From Bimastos eiseni (taxonomy: Eukaryota > Annelida > Clitellata > Crassiclitellata > Lumbricidae), in contig OY365807.1 of NCBI GenBank assembly GCA_959347315.1, forward strand, positions 9,656,530-9,720,529: a DNA stretch of 64,000 nt, read 5' to 3'. The notes under the pieces are model-generated. The model worked only from the letters and a program-made list of their open reading frames with translations, was not told the origin of the DNA and made no database searches. The position numbers and the translations under genes are program-made. Below are positions 39,001 through 47,305 of the stretch, one piece after another (the first letter of the stretch is position 1; the number at the start of each line of letters is the position of its first letter).

Positions 39001-40382
39001 CGAAGAACTGAACATGTTCAATGTTGCCGGAGTCTTTCTTCTTCTCGCCTTCGGAGCCATCCTCGCCTCTGTCGTCTGTCTCATTGAGTACATCACCACC
39101 AGATTTGCATCCAGGACCCTCAGGGTCTGTCTGTCTGTCTCTCTGTCTGTCTGTCTGTCTCTCTGTTTGTATGTCTGTCTGTGCGCATAAATGTATGTTT
39201 GTTTGAATGTATGTATGTATACATATTATGGCTGTATGTATGCATAATTGCATATATCATATATATGTATGCATACATGTATGTATGAATGTAGGGCCTA
39301 TGTATTTATTATCTGGGCTTTTACAGGGTGCATTTGTGAGGACATCTTATCACCAGACTAATTCTTAAGTCTAACATGATCTAATCTCATCATAATGGTA
39401 AATTCGAATTCGGTTCTAGAGCGTCTTTCAAATGCTATAGACGATGGACACAAGATATTCACGGGTGCTGCGTCAAGTCAGAGGGTTGTCCAGAGAAGGT
39501 GTATAATGAAGAACGAATTTAGTTTTTCCAGAAGACCAGAGAGAGAGAGACAGACAGACAGATAGACAGACAGACAGAGACAGAGGAGGTTACACTGGGT
39601 CGAGTTTAGCTCGATCGAAATAACGGAGAAAGTGGATTGGATTCAGTAGGGCATGATTCTTGGATGGGACTTTCTTATGCATAACGAGTCTAATGAGCAA
39701 TGGAAAGTGGATCTTGGGATGTTGGATAGAAAGATCTAATATAGGACTAATTTCATTGTATAATAGGTATAATTATAATGTAATCCATTGACTCCCATAC
39801 ATATTATATATATTTATATATATACATATATATGGTTTACGTGTATATGTGCCTCCACTGCTAACACTAAAGCAGTGCCAGTCCCAAGCGTGGATAAAGG
39901 AAGAGGGCGACGCTAATGATCTTTGTTATCACACACTGTCGTTAAACTGCAACAACCACCGCCATCCATAGATTGTACATGGCATCCATATAAGGTCGTT
40001 GTAAAAGGTGACCCCAGAGTCAAATCTAGACCCATAAGAGTATACGGATATCTTCGTAATATGCAGTGATTATGCAATCGGAGACACACTATAGTCGGTA
40101 CGCTATCTGCGCCAAGACGTCCTGCGCCAAAAACGTTCTGCGTCAAAACGTCCTGCTCCACACTACAGCCTTGGCTCAAGGTATATATATTATACAAGTT
40201 GTCAATTAACAATACAATTACACATGTACAATTATATTGCAACCAGAAGCCTTAAAGTCACATTCTGTGCATTTTCAGAGGCACGGCAACAGCTCTCACA
40301 CAGTTAAAGACCCGAAGAGGTCTCCTCTTGCGGAACCGGAAACGGCCATGACGACATCATCCATGTGACGTCATTGAATAAA
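20524..40382 (+). CDS. Ionotropic glutamate receptor subunit (AMPA/kainate/delta/phi group), 12 or more coding exons
   Basis: A ligand-gated cation channel subunit of the plasma membrane. Coding exons by eye: 20524-20631, 22150-22264, 30503-30802, 32565-32743, 33634-33687, 34093-34443, 34923-35060, 35767-35895, 36581-36784, 37758-38608, 38947-39124, 40279-40368, giving about 898 residues, normal for the family. Order: signal peptide, amino-terminal domain (to about 35.8 kb), ligand-binding S1 ([22 protein letters not shown]), M1, pore loop, M3 with [12 protein letters not shown]2, RWWGNGAC, M4, 29-residue tail, AATAAA. Phases agree from exon 2 onward. Ligand-site residues look delta-like: GAISIT with Arg retained, and YAFIWDA with Asp where glutamate-binding subunits have Glu. 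The amino-terminal domain piece [10 protein letters not shown] looks kainate-like. Subfamily is therefore left open. The pore Q/R site is Gly. Confidence 0.88.
20705..20772 (+). CDS. Candidate receptor exon 1b
   Basis: A strong acceptor (TTGTTTTAACTTTTCAG) opens a frame reading [20 protein letters not shown] and ends at TTG before GTATCA. Its phases (1 in, 0 out) would fit the alternative exon 1 donor at 20636 and exon 2. The implied intron is only 69 bases, unusually short here, and the peptide fits the family only loosely. Confidence 0.3.
22150..22264 (+). CDS. Receptor exon 2: start of amino-terminal domain
   Basis: It encodes [17 protein letters not shown] and a following SHYTFRQHF strand, placed like helix A and the next strand of the amino-terminal domain. 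Donor A|GTAAGT (phase 1) joins exon 3 as ...RPI-I-SQLLKQ. The acceptor is uncertain: starts at 22087, 22141 or 22150 are all in phase. Confidence 0.55.
22681..22823. repeat. (GAT)n then (ATT)n trinucleotide array
   Basis: GAT/GTT-rich sequence passes into about 34 bases of pure GAT and about 55 of pure ATT. It lies in receptor intron 2. Confidence 0.9.
23441..23645. repeat. GGAC/GGAT tetranucleotide array with higher-order copy
   Basis: GGAT and GGAC units alternate in blocks. A longer block starting GGATGGACTAACGGACGG occurs twice about 57 bases apart. Confidence 0.9.
25737..25970. mobile_element. 234-bp foldback MITE
   Basis: Ends TACACCGTGT and ACACGGTGTA are perfect inverted repeats. 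Both halves pair along nearly the full length, for example GCAAAATTGTTTTTG with CAAAAACAATTTTGC, and inner AACTTTTGGTAGGTAGA with its near-complement. No ORF. Confidence 0.8.
27390..27423. repeat. 34-bp near-perfect palindrome
   Basis: CATCGAATGTATGCAT at 27390-27405, two central bases, then its exact complement. Confidence 0.9.
29363..29432 (-). repeat. tRNA-like relic (possible SINE head)
   Basis: On the minus strand a 70-base stretch starts GGTATCC, has a D-arm-like GAGTGGTCAGCGTG and a B-box-like GAGTTCAAATC, and ends ATTACC. Only four outer acceptor pairs form, so it is not a functional tRNA. Confidence 0.35.
29520..30010. repeat. TCTG/TCTC pyrimidine array
   Basis: About 490 bases, nearly pure pyrimidine on the plus strand apart from G of TCTG units, with a copied block around CTCGTTTTCTCTCTTTCTCT. 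Open in all three plus frames, hence long spurious Ser/Leu/Cys ORFs. Confidence 0.92.
30503..30802 (+). CDS. Receptor exon 3: amino-terminal domain
   Basis: It encodes [18 protein letters not shown] through [12 protein letters not shown], matching the strand-helix-strand order of the family (...GP.....; ...W..V..IYD...). Acceptor GCCGCAG, donor G|GTATGA, phase 1 both sides. Confidence 0.85.
31356..31598 (-). other. Unidentified coding-like segment in a receptor intron
   Basis: The minus strand reads about 80 codons of protein-like sequence ([15 protein letters not shown] ... [19 protein letters not shown], stop). It looks helical and lies antisense in intron 3. It may be a gag-like or transposon fragment; I do not recognise it. 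Confidence 0.3.
32565..32743 (+). CDS. Receptor exon 4: amino-terminal domain
   Basis: Continues IYDSSEG with [10 protein letters not shown] and ends [19 protein letters not shown]. Acceptor TTAG, donor A|GTTAAG; phase 1 in, 0 out. It aligns with the second strand pair and helix of the domain. Confidence 0.82.
32790..33088. mobile_element. 299-bp MITE in receptor intron
   Basis: The first 30 bases (AGGGTAACAAAAAAGTTCGT...) match the complement of the last 30 at 28 of 30 positions. The flanks are TATA-rich, so a TA or TATA target is likely. No ORF. It begins 47 bases after the exon 4 donor. Confidence 0.82.
33634..33687 (+). CDS. Receptor exon 5: 54-base exon
   Basis: Between TTCACAG and GTAGGA lie 18 codons, [18 protein letters not shown]. 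This fills exactly the gap between LLDA and [16 protein letters not shown], where kainate receptors have a similar M-rich helix and Y-H-Y-I-F strand. Phase 0 on both sides. Confidence 0.75.
34093..34443 (+). CDS. Receptor exon 6: amino-terminal domain
   Basis: Encodes [16 protein letters not shown] through the C-terminal helix region. It contains three in-frame copies of a 24-base repeat (34189-34260). Acceptor TTACAG, donor CAG|GTTCTA, phase 0. Confidence 0.82.
34189..34260 (+). repeat. Three coding 24-base repeats
   Basis: Octapeptides [16 protein letters not shown] and TDYHQIIK are tandem and in frame; the DNA units also align (ACAGATGACCAC, ACAAATGACCAC, ACAGATTACCAC). Confidence 0.85.
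34544..34665. repeat. (CAGT)n-rich array
   Basis: About 120 bases of CAGT units with TTTGT interruptions, in the intron after exon 6. Confidence 0.9.
34923..35060 (+). CDS. Receptor exon 7: end of amino-terminal domain
   Basis: [18 protein letters not shown] is the family's G.(T/S)G.I.F...G.R motif. Acceptor ATGCAG, donor GAG|GTAAGG, phase 0. Confidence 0.88.
35767..35895 (+). CDS. Receptor exon 8: linker to ligand-binding domain
   Basis: Begins IGKWIENES (the W of the V/IG.W motif) and ends TINRVVTII, the first strand of the ligand-binding domain. Phase 0 both sides; donor GTGAGA. Confidence 0.85.
36581..36784 (+). CDS. Receptor exon 9: ligand-binding S1
   Basis: [36 protein letters not shown] and [11 protein letters not shown] are canonical S1 motifs. 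Acceptor TTCGTAG, donor GTGAGG, phase 0. Confidence 0.92.
37565..37680. repeat. GAT/GAC/ATA trinucleotide-rich stretch
   Basis: GATGAT...GACGAT...ATAACGATAAT units, shortly upstream of receptor exon 10. Confidence 0.8.
37758..38608 (+). CDS. Receptor exon 10: S1 end, M1, pore, M3, S2
   Basis: The core exon. [21 protein letters not shown] (key Arg kept), M1 around 37917-37975, pore loop [20 protein letters not shown]3 with [12 protein letters not shown]2 with [18 protein letters not shown] and [10 protein letters not shown]. The Q/R position is GGG (38076-38078, Gly). Ends AG|GTGATG, phase 2, joining exon 11 to make Arg-Trp-Trp. Confidence 0.95.
38947..39124 (+). CDS. Receptor exon 11: M4
   Basis: WWGNGAC, then M4 ([20 protein letters not shown]) and [14 protein letters not shown]. 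The donor AGG|GTCTGT is the first unit of a TCTG repeat. Confidence 0.9.
39123..39185. repeat. TCTG array starting at the exon 11 donor
   Basis: GTCTGTCTGTCTGTCTCTCTG... continues about 60 bases from the splice site. Confidence 0.9.
39535..39586. repeat. GAGA/GACA microsatellite
   Basis: GAGAGA passes into GACAGACA units. It sits in the last receptor intron, which otherwise holds only AT runs and the 40109 repeat. Confidence 0.85.
40109..40165. repeat. 16-base tandem repeat
   Basis: Three to four diverged units of GCGCCAAAACGTCCT type, back to back. Confidence 0.7.
40279..40368 (+). CDS. Receptor exon 12: cytoplasmic tail and stop
   Basis: After GCATTTTCAG, phase 0 reads [20 protein letters not shown] and nine more residues to TGA. 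An AATAAA follows eight bases later, which supports this as the terminal exon over a shorter candidate at 39327. Confidence 0.68.
   Translation, partial: RHGNSSHTVKDPKRSPLAEPETAMTTSSM
40377..40382 (+). terminator. AATAAA polyadenylation signal of the receptor gene
   Basis: AATAAA lies eight bases past the exon 12 stop. The 3' UTR would be very short, so a more distal site is possible. Confidence 0.5.
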
Positions 40383-40942
40383 CGAGGCCGATCTGAAGTG
40401 AAGTTGCAGGGTTAGCAACTTTCGAATGAAGTGCATTGACCAGAAGAAAGTTCTTTCAGGCATGATATTTGTAATTTCAGAAGCTAATGGAGCTTCAGCA
40501 TGCTGAGTCGTAGAGTTGACTGAACAATTCGGCGCCCCACAATTTGGCTCAGGGACAATCAAGCGCCAGACAATGAAGCGCAGGTCAAGTTTGTTAAATC
40601 TAAACAATTAAAAAGTAGTTTTGTTGATCAATGTATATCTTATTCTTTTAGTCTTAATTTGGATATGCAAGACATTTAAAACATATAAAATATCGTTTAT
40701 TTCTTTTCCAACGTAATTAACCTATGGGAAATTTCTAAAAACTAATTTCATTGCATCAATTCATAAAATTTTGCTCTGCTTTGTAATTGAGATCACGGGG
40801 CAAAGATGCTCATTAAAAATTACTTTGACACAATAAGAAGAACGCAGTTAAGAAGATCTTACTATCGATGTTTATAACCTGTTATACATGTATAAAACTA
40901 ATTGTTAATACTTTATACATGTTGTAAAGCCACTTGGAAGCC

Positions 40943-40984
<42 letters not shown>

Positions 40985-41789
40985 TTTACGAATAGTGTAT
41001 ACAGATGCTAATGTAATCTATACGTTTATAGTATTGGTAGACCCATATATATGACATATATATATGACATGCCTTTGGGTATGCTTATATATATACATAT
41101 ATATATAAGTATACCCAAAGGCATGTCATATCTAAGACTTATCTAAGATGTATATATGAAGTCGAAATGGAGAATTATCGCGAGCTTGATAATCGTTGCA
41201 AGTAATTGCTAAGTTTGCTATTTTCTGAGCTTTTTTGTCAAACAAGATGAAAATAATAAGTCTGAGATATTGAACTCTGCCACCATAGGCCTACATGATA
41301 CGTTTTGGGTGCCCATCGCCATATTACGTTTTACCCTTTTGCTTATGATATCCCGGTATATTTATCACACGTTGTATCATTTTTTTGTCATAATGTTCAT
41401 TCTATTATTGTTGAAATTCAACCGTTTTCAGATATTTTTGGGAACATTTTTATTTATTGTGTGGTCTATCTATAAGACCATTTTAGTGCAATCCTACCAT
41501 ATTTATAACCACGACATTTGCAATTGTCTAGCATAATAAACTAGTCAGCGTGATCATAGCAGGCTACTCTTTTATCATTTAATCAAATTGATCGGACAAA
41601 AGAAATGACATTGATTGCCACTGAAAAAATTTTTCAACTAAGCTAATTGATTGAATAAGCAAAAGCAATAGATTATAGGTAATCTATTGAATCCTTGCCA
41701 ACATATGAGGAGACGTGCAACAAATTTCAGCATATCTTACTTAAGCTATATATTTTGAATTTTGTAGTTCGTGTTTTAGTTTATCGCTT
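40383..41789. other. Intergenic stretch between convergent receptor and homeobox genes
   Basis: AT-rich with a (TA)n at 40944-40982 and a 70-bp palindrome at 41062. The ORF 41270-41536 is a Phe/Ile/Leu-rich AT artefact. Confidence 0.5.
41062..41131. repeat. 70-bp foldback sequence
   Basis: ATATGACATGCCTTTGGGTA at the left pairs with TACCCAAAGGCATGTCATAT at the right, around an AT-alternating centre; one base differs just inside. Confidence 0.88.
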
Positions 41790-42704
41790 CTAATAGTAGA
41801 CATTATTGTTCGATGGCAGTAAGTAATCTCCACTGTTGTCGGTTACGTTAGATGCAACGTGTAGAAGTTCATTCGAGTTCTTGAGATATTGTGTGGCCTG
41901 GGACCATCTTTGATAGGATAACCCATTCTGTCCATTGTTCACGTTGCATCTGTAGTCATCTGGAAACTTTGACAAATTCCTTCTGCGCTGTTCGTTAGGG
42001 CCATCGATGAAGCGATCAGAATGGCTTACAGGTGCGCAGTATACTGTTGGCTGCGCATTTGCAATCCACGTGTCTTCTGAGTGACCCGCGCCACTTTGTG
42101 TTAAGAAGACGCCGTTGTTAACATACGGAGTCATCCCTGGTTGATAGGATTGGACTCTAGCGGCGGTAATGCGGCCAGTGCCATTCGAGTTTAGAGGGGG
42201 GTTTCCAGGAGGCTCAGCAGAGAGCATAGAAATTTGAGGGTCGAGACGGTCGATACCAATGGCGTCACACAGGGCATGATACGCGCCACCTGTTGACTGT
42301 TGGAGAAGGTGGAGACTCCCTCCATTGCCGAATTGCTGACGCTGAACGATGGCAGAGTTTGATGTTGTCGGCGGCGGCGGCACAGGTTGTTGTGTGTGCT
42401 CACCCAGACTTCCGCAGTAACTCTGAACCACGTTTGGGTTAAGACTTGTTGATGGGCGGACATTGTGATCTGTCTTTGTCTCTTGCGACCGATCCTTGGA
42501 CTGATTCGTTGGACACGTGTTGAGCTCGATCCTTTGATGCGATGAAGGTTGATTCTTTAGTTGCCATGGTACCATGCGGAAGAAGGGAAGAATCTGTGGT
42601 TGGTTACTGCCCAGATAGTTAAAGAACTCCTTGTCTTGAGCGTCCATTTGTAACATCGGTCTCAACTGTTTCCGTTTTGATGCCCTTGTGTTGCAAAACC
42701 ACGT
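41790..42704 (-). CDS. Homeobox exon 3: helix 3 end and C-terminal region
   Basis: Acceptor CTGCTGCAG then ACG TGG TTT TGC (TWFC), followed by NTRASKRKQLRP, about 290 low-complexity residues and a TAG stop. Confidence 0.85.
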   Translation of the reverse strand, partial: TWFCNTRASKRKQLRPMLQMDAQDKEFFNYLGSNQPQILPFFRMVPWQLKNQPSSHQRIELNTCPTNQSKDRSQETKTDHNVRPSTSLNPNVVQSYCGSLGEHTQQPVPPPPTTSNSAIVQRQQFGNGGSLHLLQQSTGGAYHALCDAIGIDRLDPQISMLSAEPPGNPPLNSNGTGRITAARVQSYQPGMTPYVNNGVFLTQSGAGHSEDTWIANAQPTVYCAPVSHSDRFIDGPNEQRRRNLSKFPDDYRCNVNNGQNGLSYQRWSQATQYLKNSNELLHVASNVTDNSGDYLLPSNNNVYY

Positions 42705-43963
42705 CTGCAGCAGAAAAGAGTCAGCACAACAGCGATAAGACATCATTATAGGCAATTATAGATAAAAATGTCCACAAAAAATTGAACTCGAATATTGCGA
42801 TCTTTTCTAAGGCCTCGTCTCATATATGGCGCCATAAAAATCGTCTGTTTGTTGTCTTGTTGTGGTTGTTGTTGCTGTTGATGATGCTGCTGCAATAGTT
42901 GGAGTGCGTATCAAGACTCAAGAGCACAATGTACAATATAGGCCATAACGTTAGGCCCTGATAAATAATTTAGGCCCACATATTTAACTATTTCTTTTAA
43001 AAACTAGAAAGCATGCACTGGTATTTAAAATATAGGAAATAGTTTACGCAAGGGATATAATATATATTTGGCCTACAGAGGTGATATCAAATTTCAGAAT
43101 TTCAGAATATACATGCTTGCTAAGCGAAAACTACAATTCGTTCTGTGAGTATAGTTTAAGCTTTACCCGTGCAATTACGACCACATCTACTGAAAATACC
43201 CAAATGATAACTGTAATCACTAAAGCAGAAACTAGGCTTAGAGGTACGTCACATCAAAAGTAGTAGAGACGTCTTAAAGCGCCGAGAGAGAGACAGAGAG
43301 AGACACAGAGAGACACAGACAGACAGATAGACAGAGAAAGAGACAGAGACAGATTAGTTTGACCGATAGGCCTACACTATTTCACAAGCGGTTGAAGAAA
43401 CAAGTTTAAAAATTTTGACAAAATAATTTAAAGCAACTTACCCTAACAACGGATGCGCTAAGACCAGAATCCGCACCCAGCTGGGTGTATTCCGAAGGTG
43501 CTGGGTAGTTGTTGCACTCGTACGCGTTCTTGAGGAATTCAAGCTGCCTATTCGTAAAGGCCGTCCTGTGTCTTTTGCCTGCGAATAATAAAAAAGAGTG
43601 TTGCTTCAATAACCGACAATGGTTTGATGTGATTAGTTAAGCCGATGTTGTTGGGAACGCAATGAAAATCGTTAACAGTTATTTCTAACTCTATGCATGT
43701 GAGTATAAAAAAAACTTCTCATGCCTCTTGTCCTGAAATGAGCTACTTTCGGTTGAGTCTTGGTCAGTAGGCCTACTTCACGTAATTATTATATCCGTCA
43801 TGGAATTTTCTCGCTCATAAATATTCAGAAGTCTTAATATCGACTATATTAAAATTGAATGATGATGAAATAATCAAATCATTTTGATTTTAAAACGTTA
43901 GACTCTATTTTCGATTAAAATGATTTACCAACCTGACCAAAGTGGAGCTGGCTCACTCTCCAT
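41790..43963 (-). CDS. Divergent homeobox protein with Cys50 (three exons)
   Basis: A likely nuclear DNA-binding transcription factor of about 360 residues. Minus-strand exons: 43963-43933, 43578-43442, 42704-41790; phases 1 and 0 agree. The homeodomain is residues 11-70: KRHRTAF in the arm, Leu16, Tyr20, then helix 3 with W48, F49, C50, N51, T52, R53 (TWFCNTRASKRKQ). The second intron lies at homeodomain 46/47, frequent in PRD-class genes, while Cys50 is typical of POU homeodomains. Only ten residues precede the homeodomain, so no POU-specific or paired domain is present in this model. The remaining 290 residues are Gln/Ser/Asn/Pro-rich, with a conserved-looking C-terminal piece (SYQRWSQATQYL, SNNNVYY). 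The family is unassigned. An upstream exon with more N-terminal sequence cannot be excluded. Confidence 0.8.
43285..43353. repeat. GAGACAGA microsatellite in homeobox intron 2
   Basis: About 70 bases of GAGAGACAGAGAGACA type. Confidence 0.85.
43442..43578 (-). CDS. Homeobox exon 2: most of the homeodomain
   Basis: Acceptor TTCGCAG; encodes KRHRTAFTNRQLEFLKNAYE through SGLSASVVR; donor AGG|GTAAGT. 137 bases, phase 1 in, 0 out. Confidence 0.88.
43716..43827. repeat. Non-coding block, copy A of a duplicated pair
   Basis: Shares an ordered series of motifs with 44581-44707: CCTCTTGTCCTG, CTTTCGGTTGAGTC, TTCACG, GGAATTTTC, then CGCTCATAAATATTCA. This copy is in homeobox intron 1. Confidence 0.75.
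43933..43963 (-). CDS. Homeobox exon 1: start codon
   Basis: ATG GAG AGT GAG ... TGG TCA G (MESEPAPLWS plus one base) before donor GTTGGT. The leftover G completes Gly with exon 2. The donor is weaker than the others. Confidence 0.6.
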
Positions 43964-44580
43964 TTCTTCCTGTTAATTCGTCTTAGAGTAGTTTTCCGTG
44001 ACTGAGTAATCCTCAGTTTTGTGCTGTTCGCTATGATTTCTAAACTGATCTCAAATCTAGTCAACTTGTTCAGTTAGTTTTACAAGGCCTTATATATATC
44101 TTACCGTGAGCATGGCCAACAACGGGCATTTACGTGCTTCTGTAAGGATGAAAGAGTGGAGGAATAGATGAGGGTTCGAAGCCTAGGAGTTCAAACAATT
44201 TGGCAATGGGGGTAACTGTATGTGAATCCACTAACGGTCGCATGCTTCTGCCGCTGATCAAGGTTCGAAACAAACTCGACGCCTGCACCAAAACCAACGA
44301 AGGGTCGGTCATTAGTGAGGTGTAGAGATTCGGGTATATTAGCCAGAGGGTTGAGCCGTAATAATTACTCAACTCAATAGGGCCTACGCCTACTCTGTTT
44401 ACTTTTCCAGTCTAACGGCGAGTGGATTAGTCAATGCTAAGTGGCGATCTGCTGTGCGCAGTAACGCAGTAGGCCTAAGCACAATCAAAGGCAAAGAGAT
44501 GCGCAGACAAAGCGATTTCGATCAATTCGTAGTTTAAAATACAGAATAGCATAACTTAGTAAAATTTAAACTTATCTATC

Positions 44581-44707
44581 TTCTCCTGCCTCGTGTCCTG
44601 GAAATGCGCTTCTTTCGGTTGAGTCGGGATCACTCGGTCGATTTCACGGAATTGTTAAGCCTATAATTATGATCCTTCGTGGAATTTTCGCGCTTATAAA
44701 TGTTCAT
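44581..44707. repeat. Non-coding block, copy B of a duplicated pair
   Basis: Second copy of the 43716-43827 block (CCTCGTGTCCTGG, CTTTCGGTTGAGTC, TTCACGGAATTG, GGAATTTTC, CGCTTATAAATGTTCA), 865 bases away and just upstream of the first homeobox exon. Confidence 0.75.
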
Positions 44708-46383
44708 AGGAGCCTACACGCTCATGCATGTGGGTGAATATAGGTCAGAATTTTGCCACATTTCATTGCTATATATACAGAATATATATCTAGCAATGAA
44801 TAAATATATATATATATATTGAAATACAAGTATAGGCCTAATTGGTTTTGAACATGAACCTTTGTTAATAAATACAGTGACACATTTTAAAGCTTACAAA
44901 ATACGCAGGGAGCAGATTCAATTTAGCAATGGTTGAATTCAATCACATCTGAGATAGATTATATGTCACTCAAACAATAAGATCCATCAAGAAAAGGAGT
45001 AACTAGTCACTTAAAGTGGGAGTTGTACTTGTAGGCCTATGCCAAAAATATGACTGTCTAATGGGTTAAGTCCAACAGTGTCTTCGAATGTTATCACGTT
45101 GGACATTATGATCGAAATGTATTTTAAAATCTTGAAGTAAATGATTACTTTTAGTAGGCTTACGGTTGCATGTGCTTTGGTTGCAAATAGTGGAGGAATA
45201 GATCGGGTTTAACTGATAGTAGGGCCTATGTTCTAATCGAATAACGAGCATCGCTTAATATTCAGTACGCATGTAAACACGCCATGCAGTTAATTTTATT
45301 AAAAGAAATAATCTTCATCCGTTTACATTTTACGTCTCTGATTAAGGTTCGGCAATTAGAGCGGCGTTGAAAAGTGACGATGGATCTAGATGCGAACGAT
45401 CGAATACCTGTGGACTTTGTTTAAACAAGCGACTGTGAATTAACTGGTTCCTGGAACATAGTTTCTATGCCAATTGAGGACGCCTCAAGGTTAACCAACG
45501 GTCAGAGGACGTATTCGTGTATAAATACGAACGAGACGTCTCACACGTCACGGATTATTGATTTTATTAGTATAGTCCCTGCGCACGGCTCCTCTGCTAA
45601 ATTCCTCGATCAATCGCCTCGCTAAGCTACAAGTAGCAATTAAATTTTGTCCATTGTCCAAATGTTCAATGGTCTCCGGGTTTCGAACGTTGTTCAGCGG
45701 AAGAAGAAAGCGGTCAGTGTAGATGCATAGCCAGATAAGCAGATAAGATAAGATAGTCGAGGGGCAGATGGTTAATGCCAAAGAGCCCGGCGATTTGGAA
45801 GGGCCGGACTCGCAATTAACTTAAGAAGATATATATTATAAAATATTTTGCTGCAGCTAAATTCAGAAATAATTATTACTATTATTAATCAGCACCAAAT
45901 CCAACCACGATCAGGTCAATTCAAGGGGTCAGTCCATCAAGAAAATCTACGAATAGAGGCTCGTGACTGCTCCAATGTTCCCTCTAATTTTGTTAAGATA
46001 GTGTGAGCAAAAAATTATGTGTGTGCAACAATTTTCATTTAGTCCTATAAATTGTTCACACCTCTGTGCGCAGGTCACTCGTAATTATTAACGGCATTAC
46101 GGCAAGTTGACGTCACACAATAATATTTTGTTCGTCCGTTCCCCCCTTTTCATCACAAGCAGATATATATTATAAGTAAGTCTATATGGGACAGAGTGTA
46201 AAATTAAACAATCCCGCAATTGCAAAAATTAAGAATACAATAATTATAATTAGGCATAGCTAGTGTTGTTAAATTGTGGCAACAATTAGGCCTACTATAA
46301 ATTAAGTATAACTTGTTTAATTGAGTGAAAATTTCTAATTAAAATTGCGCATTTGTTATGTTTGATGTGATGATGTGACATCG

Positions 46384-46487
46384 CATGTATTTTCGTCGAC
46401 CCCACGCCCTCGTCACACATCGTCGCAAATGTGTGACCCTCTACCCCTTAGGCGCGTCACGTCATTATTGGACGGCCCCCATAGTCA
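46384..46487. mobile_element. Right-end relic of the GGGGCCGTCC transposon family
   Basis: CTCGTCACACATC, a C-rich stretch, GCGCGTCACGTCATTATT and GGACGGCCCC match the right end of the 14193-15178 element in order. No left end found nearby. Confidence 0.7.
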
Positions 46488-46606
46488 GATTATTTGATGA
46501 ATCTATTTTTAGCATTATGCCTATGCAGGACGTAAGTCTGATGCATTGGCATCGTATTGAGATCTAGTGCATGGTGCCTGGTATTTCAAGTAGGGGCCTA
46601 AGGCTA

Positions 46607-46921
46607 ATAGCCTCTGTCTGCGAGGATGGAGTGACGGATCGTATCGAATGCTTTTGAAAAGTTCCGTGCAACTATATGGTCACACAAGCGTTCGGAGCTG
46701 GCATAATATTGTATTGCGGCTGTGGTGGATCCAGTACGTCGGACGGAAAGAAACTGATCACTGAGCAGAGGCTTCGTTGTCGCTGTTTGGATATCGGCAT
46801 AGACGAACAACCAAATTCTTTCGCGCCTCACCATTCTGGACTGTAGTCTGTAGGGGCTACATGTAGGGCCTACAATCGAGATTGGTCGAAAATCTGAGGA
46901 TCCAGAAGTCCAGTCCAGTCT
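46607..46921 (-). pseudogene. LINE reverse-transcriptase relic
   Basis: The minus strand reads SDFRPISIV, then PLLSDQFLSVRRTGSTTAAI, then ARNFSKAFDTIRHSIL. These are the DFRPISI, SDQF...R.GSTT and (L)DFSKAFDT(V/I)RH motifs of reverse transcriptases. The catalytic YADD block and the rest are missing. Confidence 0.75.
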
Positions 46922-47209
46922 ACTTACCAAACATATGCAAATGATTATGATGTATACCGCTCATTATTGTTCAGTCTGTACCTGCTACTTAGCTTTCGTG
47001 ATACTTAGCCTACAGTGTGCGTTAAATGTTTGGTTGTAGGGCCTATTGCAGTTCGATTGCATGCGTTCGTAAATTGTATTAAAGAAGATACTTACTTACT
47101 TACGTGCATAATTCAAGACATAACTTGTGAATTATTGCGGTATAAAAACCATAGATATGATGGATTATAATTAAAGCTATGATAAAAGTCGATGCTACGC
47201 TGACAAAAC

Positions 47210-47305
47210 ATGGGGACTTACGACGACTTGCATGCAGAAATCAAGCGATTACAAAATATTATAAAGGAAAAGGACGCTGAATTAGAATATCTGAGAAAGA
47301 GAAAA
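47210..47305 (+). CDS. MOCS3: MOCS3 exon 1
   Basis: ATG opens [20 protein letters not shown], a coiled-coil start like other MOCS3 proteins; donor AAA|GTACGT, phase 0. Confidence 0.8.

Larger units (their letters stand above)
43964..47209. other. Upstream region of homeobox gene, to MOCS3
   Basis: No further host coding sequence seen. It holds duplicated block B (44581-44707), a CTCTAATTTTG...GTGTGAGC relic near 45975-46085 resembling hAT-type repeats, a transposon end (46384) and a LINE relic (46607). Confidence 0.45.

Noticed and set aside
39327..39368. Possible short terminal receptor exon ([13 protein letters not shown], stop)
   Set aside because: In phase, with an acceptor, but the exon at 40279-40368 has a longer basic tail and an adjacent AATAAA, so it fits better. 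Alternative splicing remains possible.
41270..41536. 88-residue hydrophobic ORF
   Set aside because: Phe/Ile/Leu content follows from AT-rich DNA; no supporting signals.
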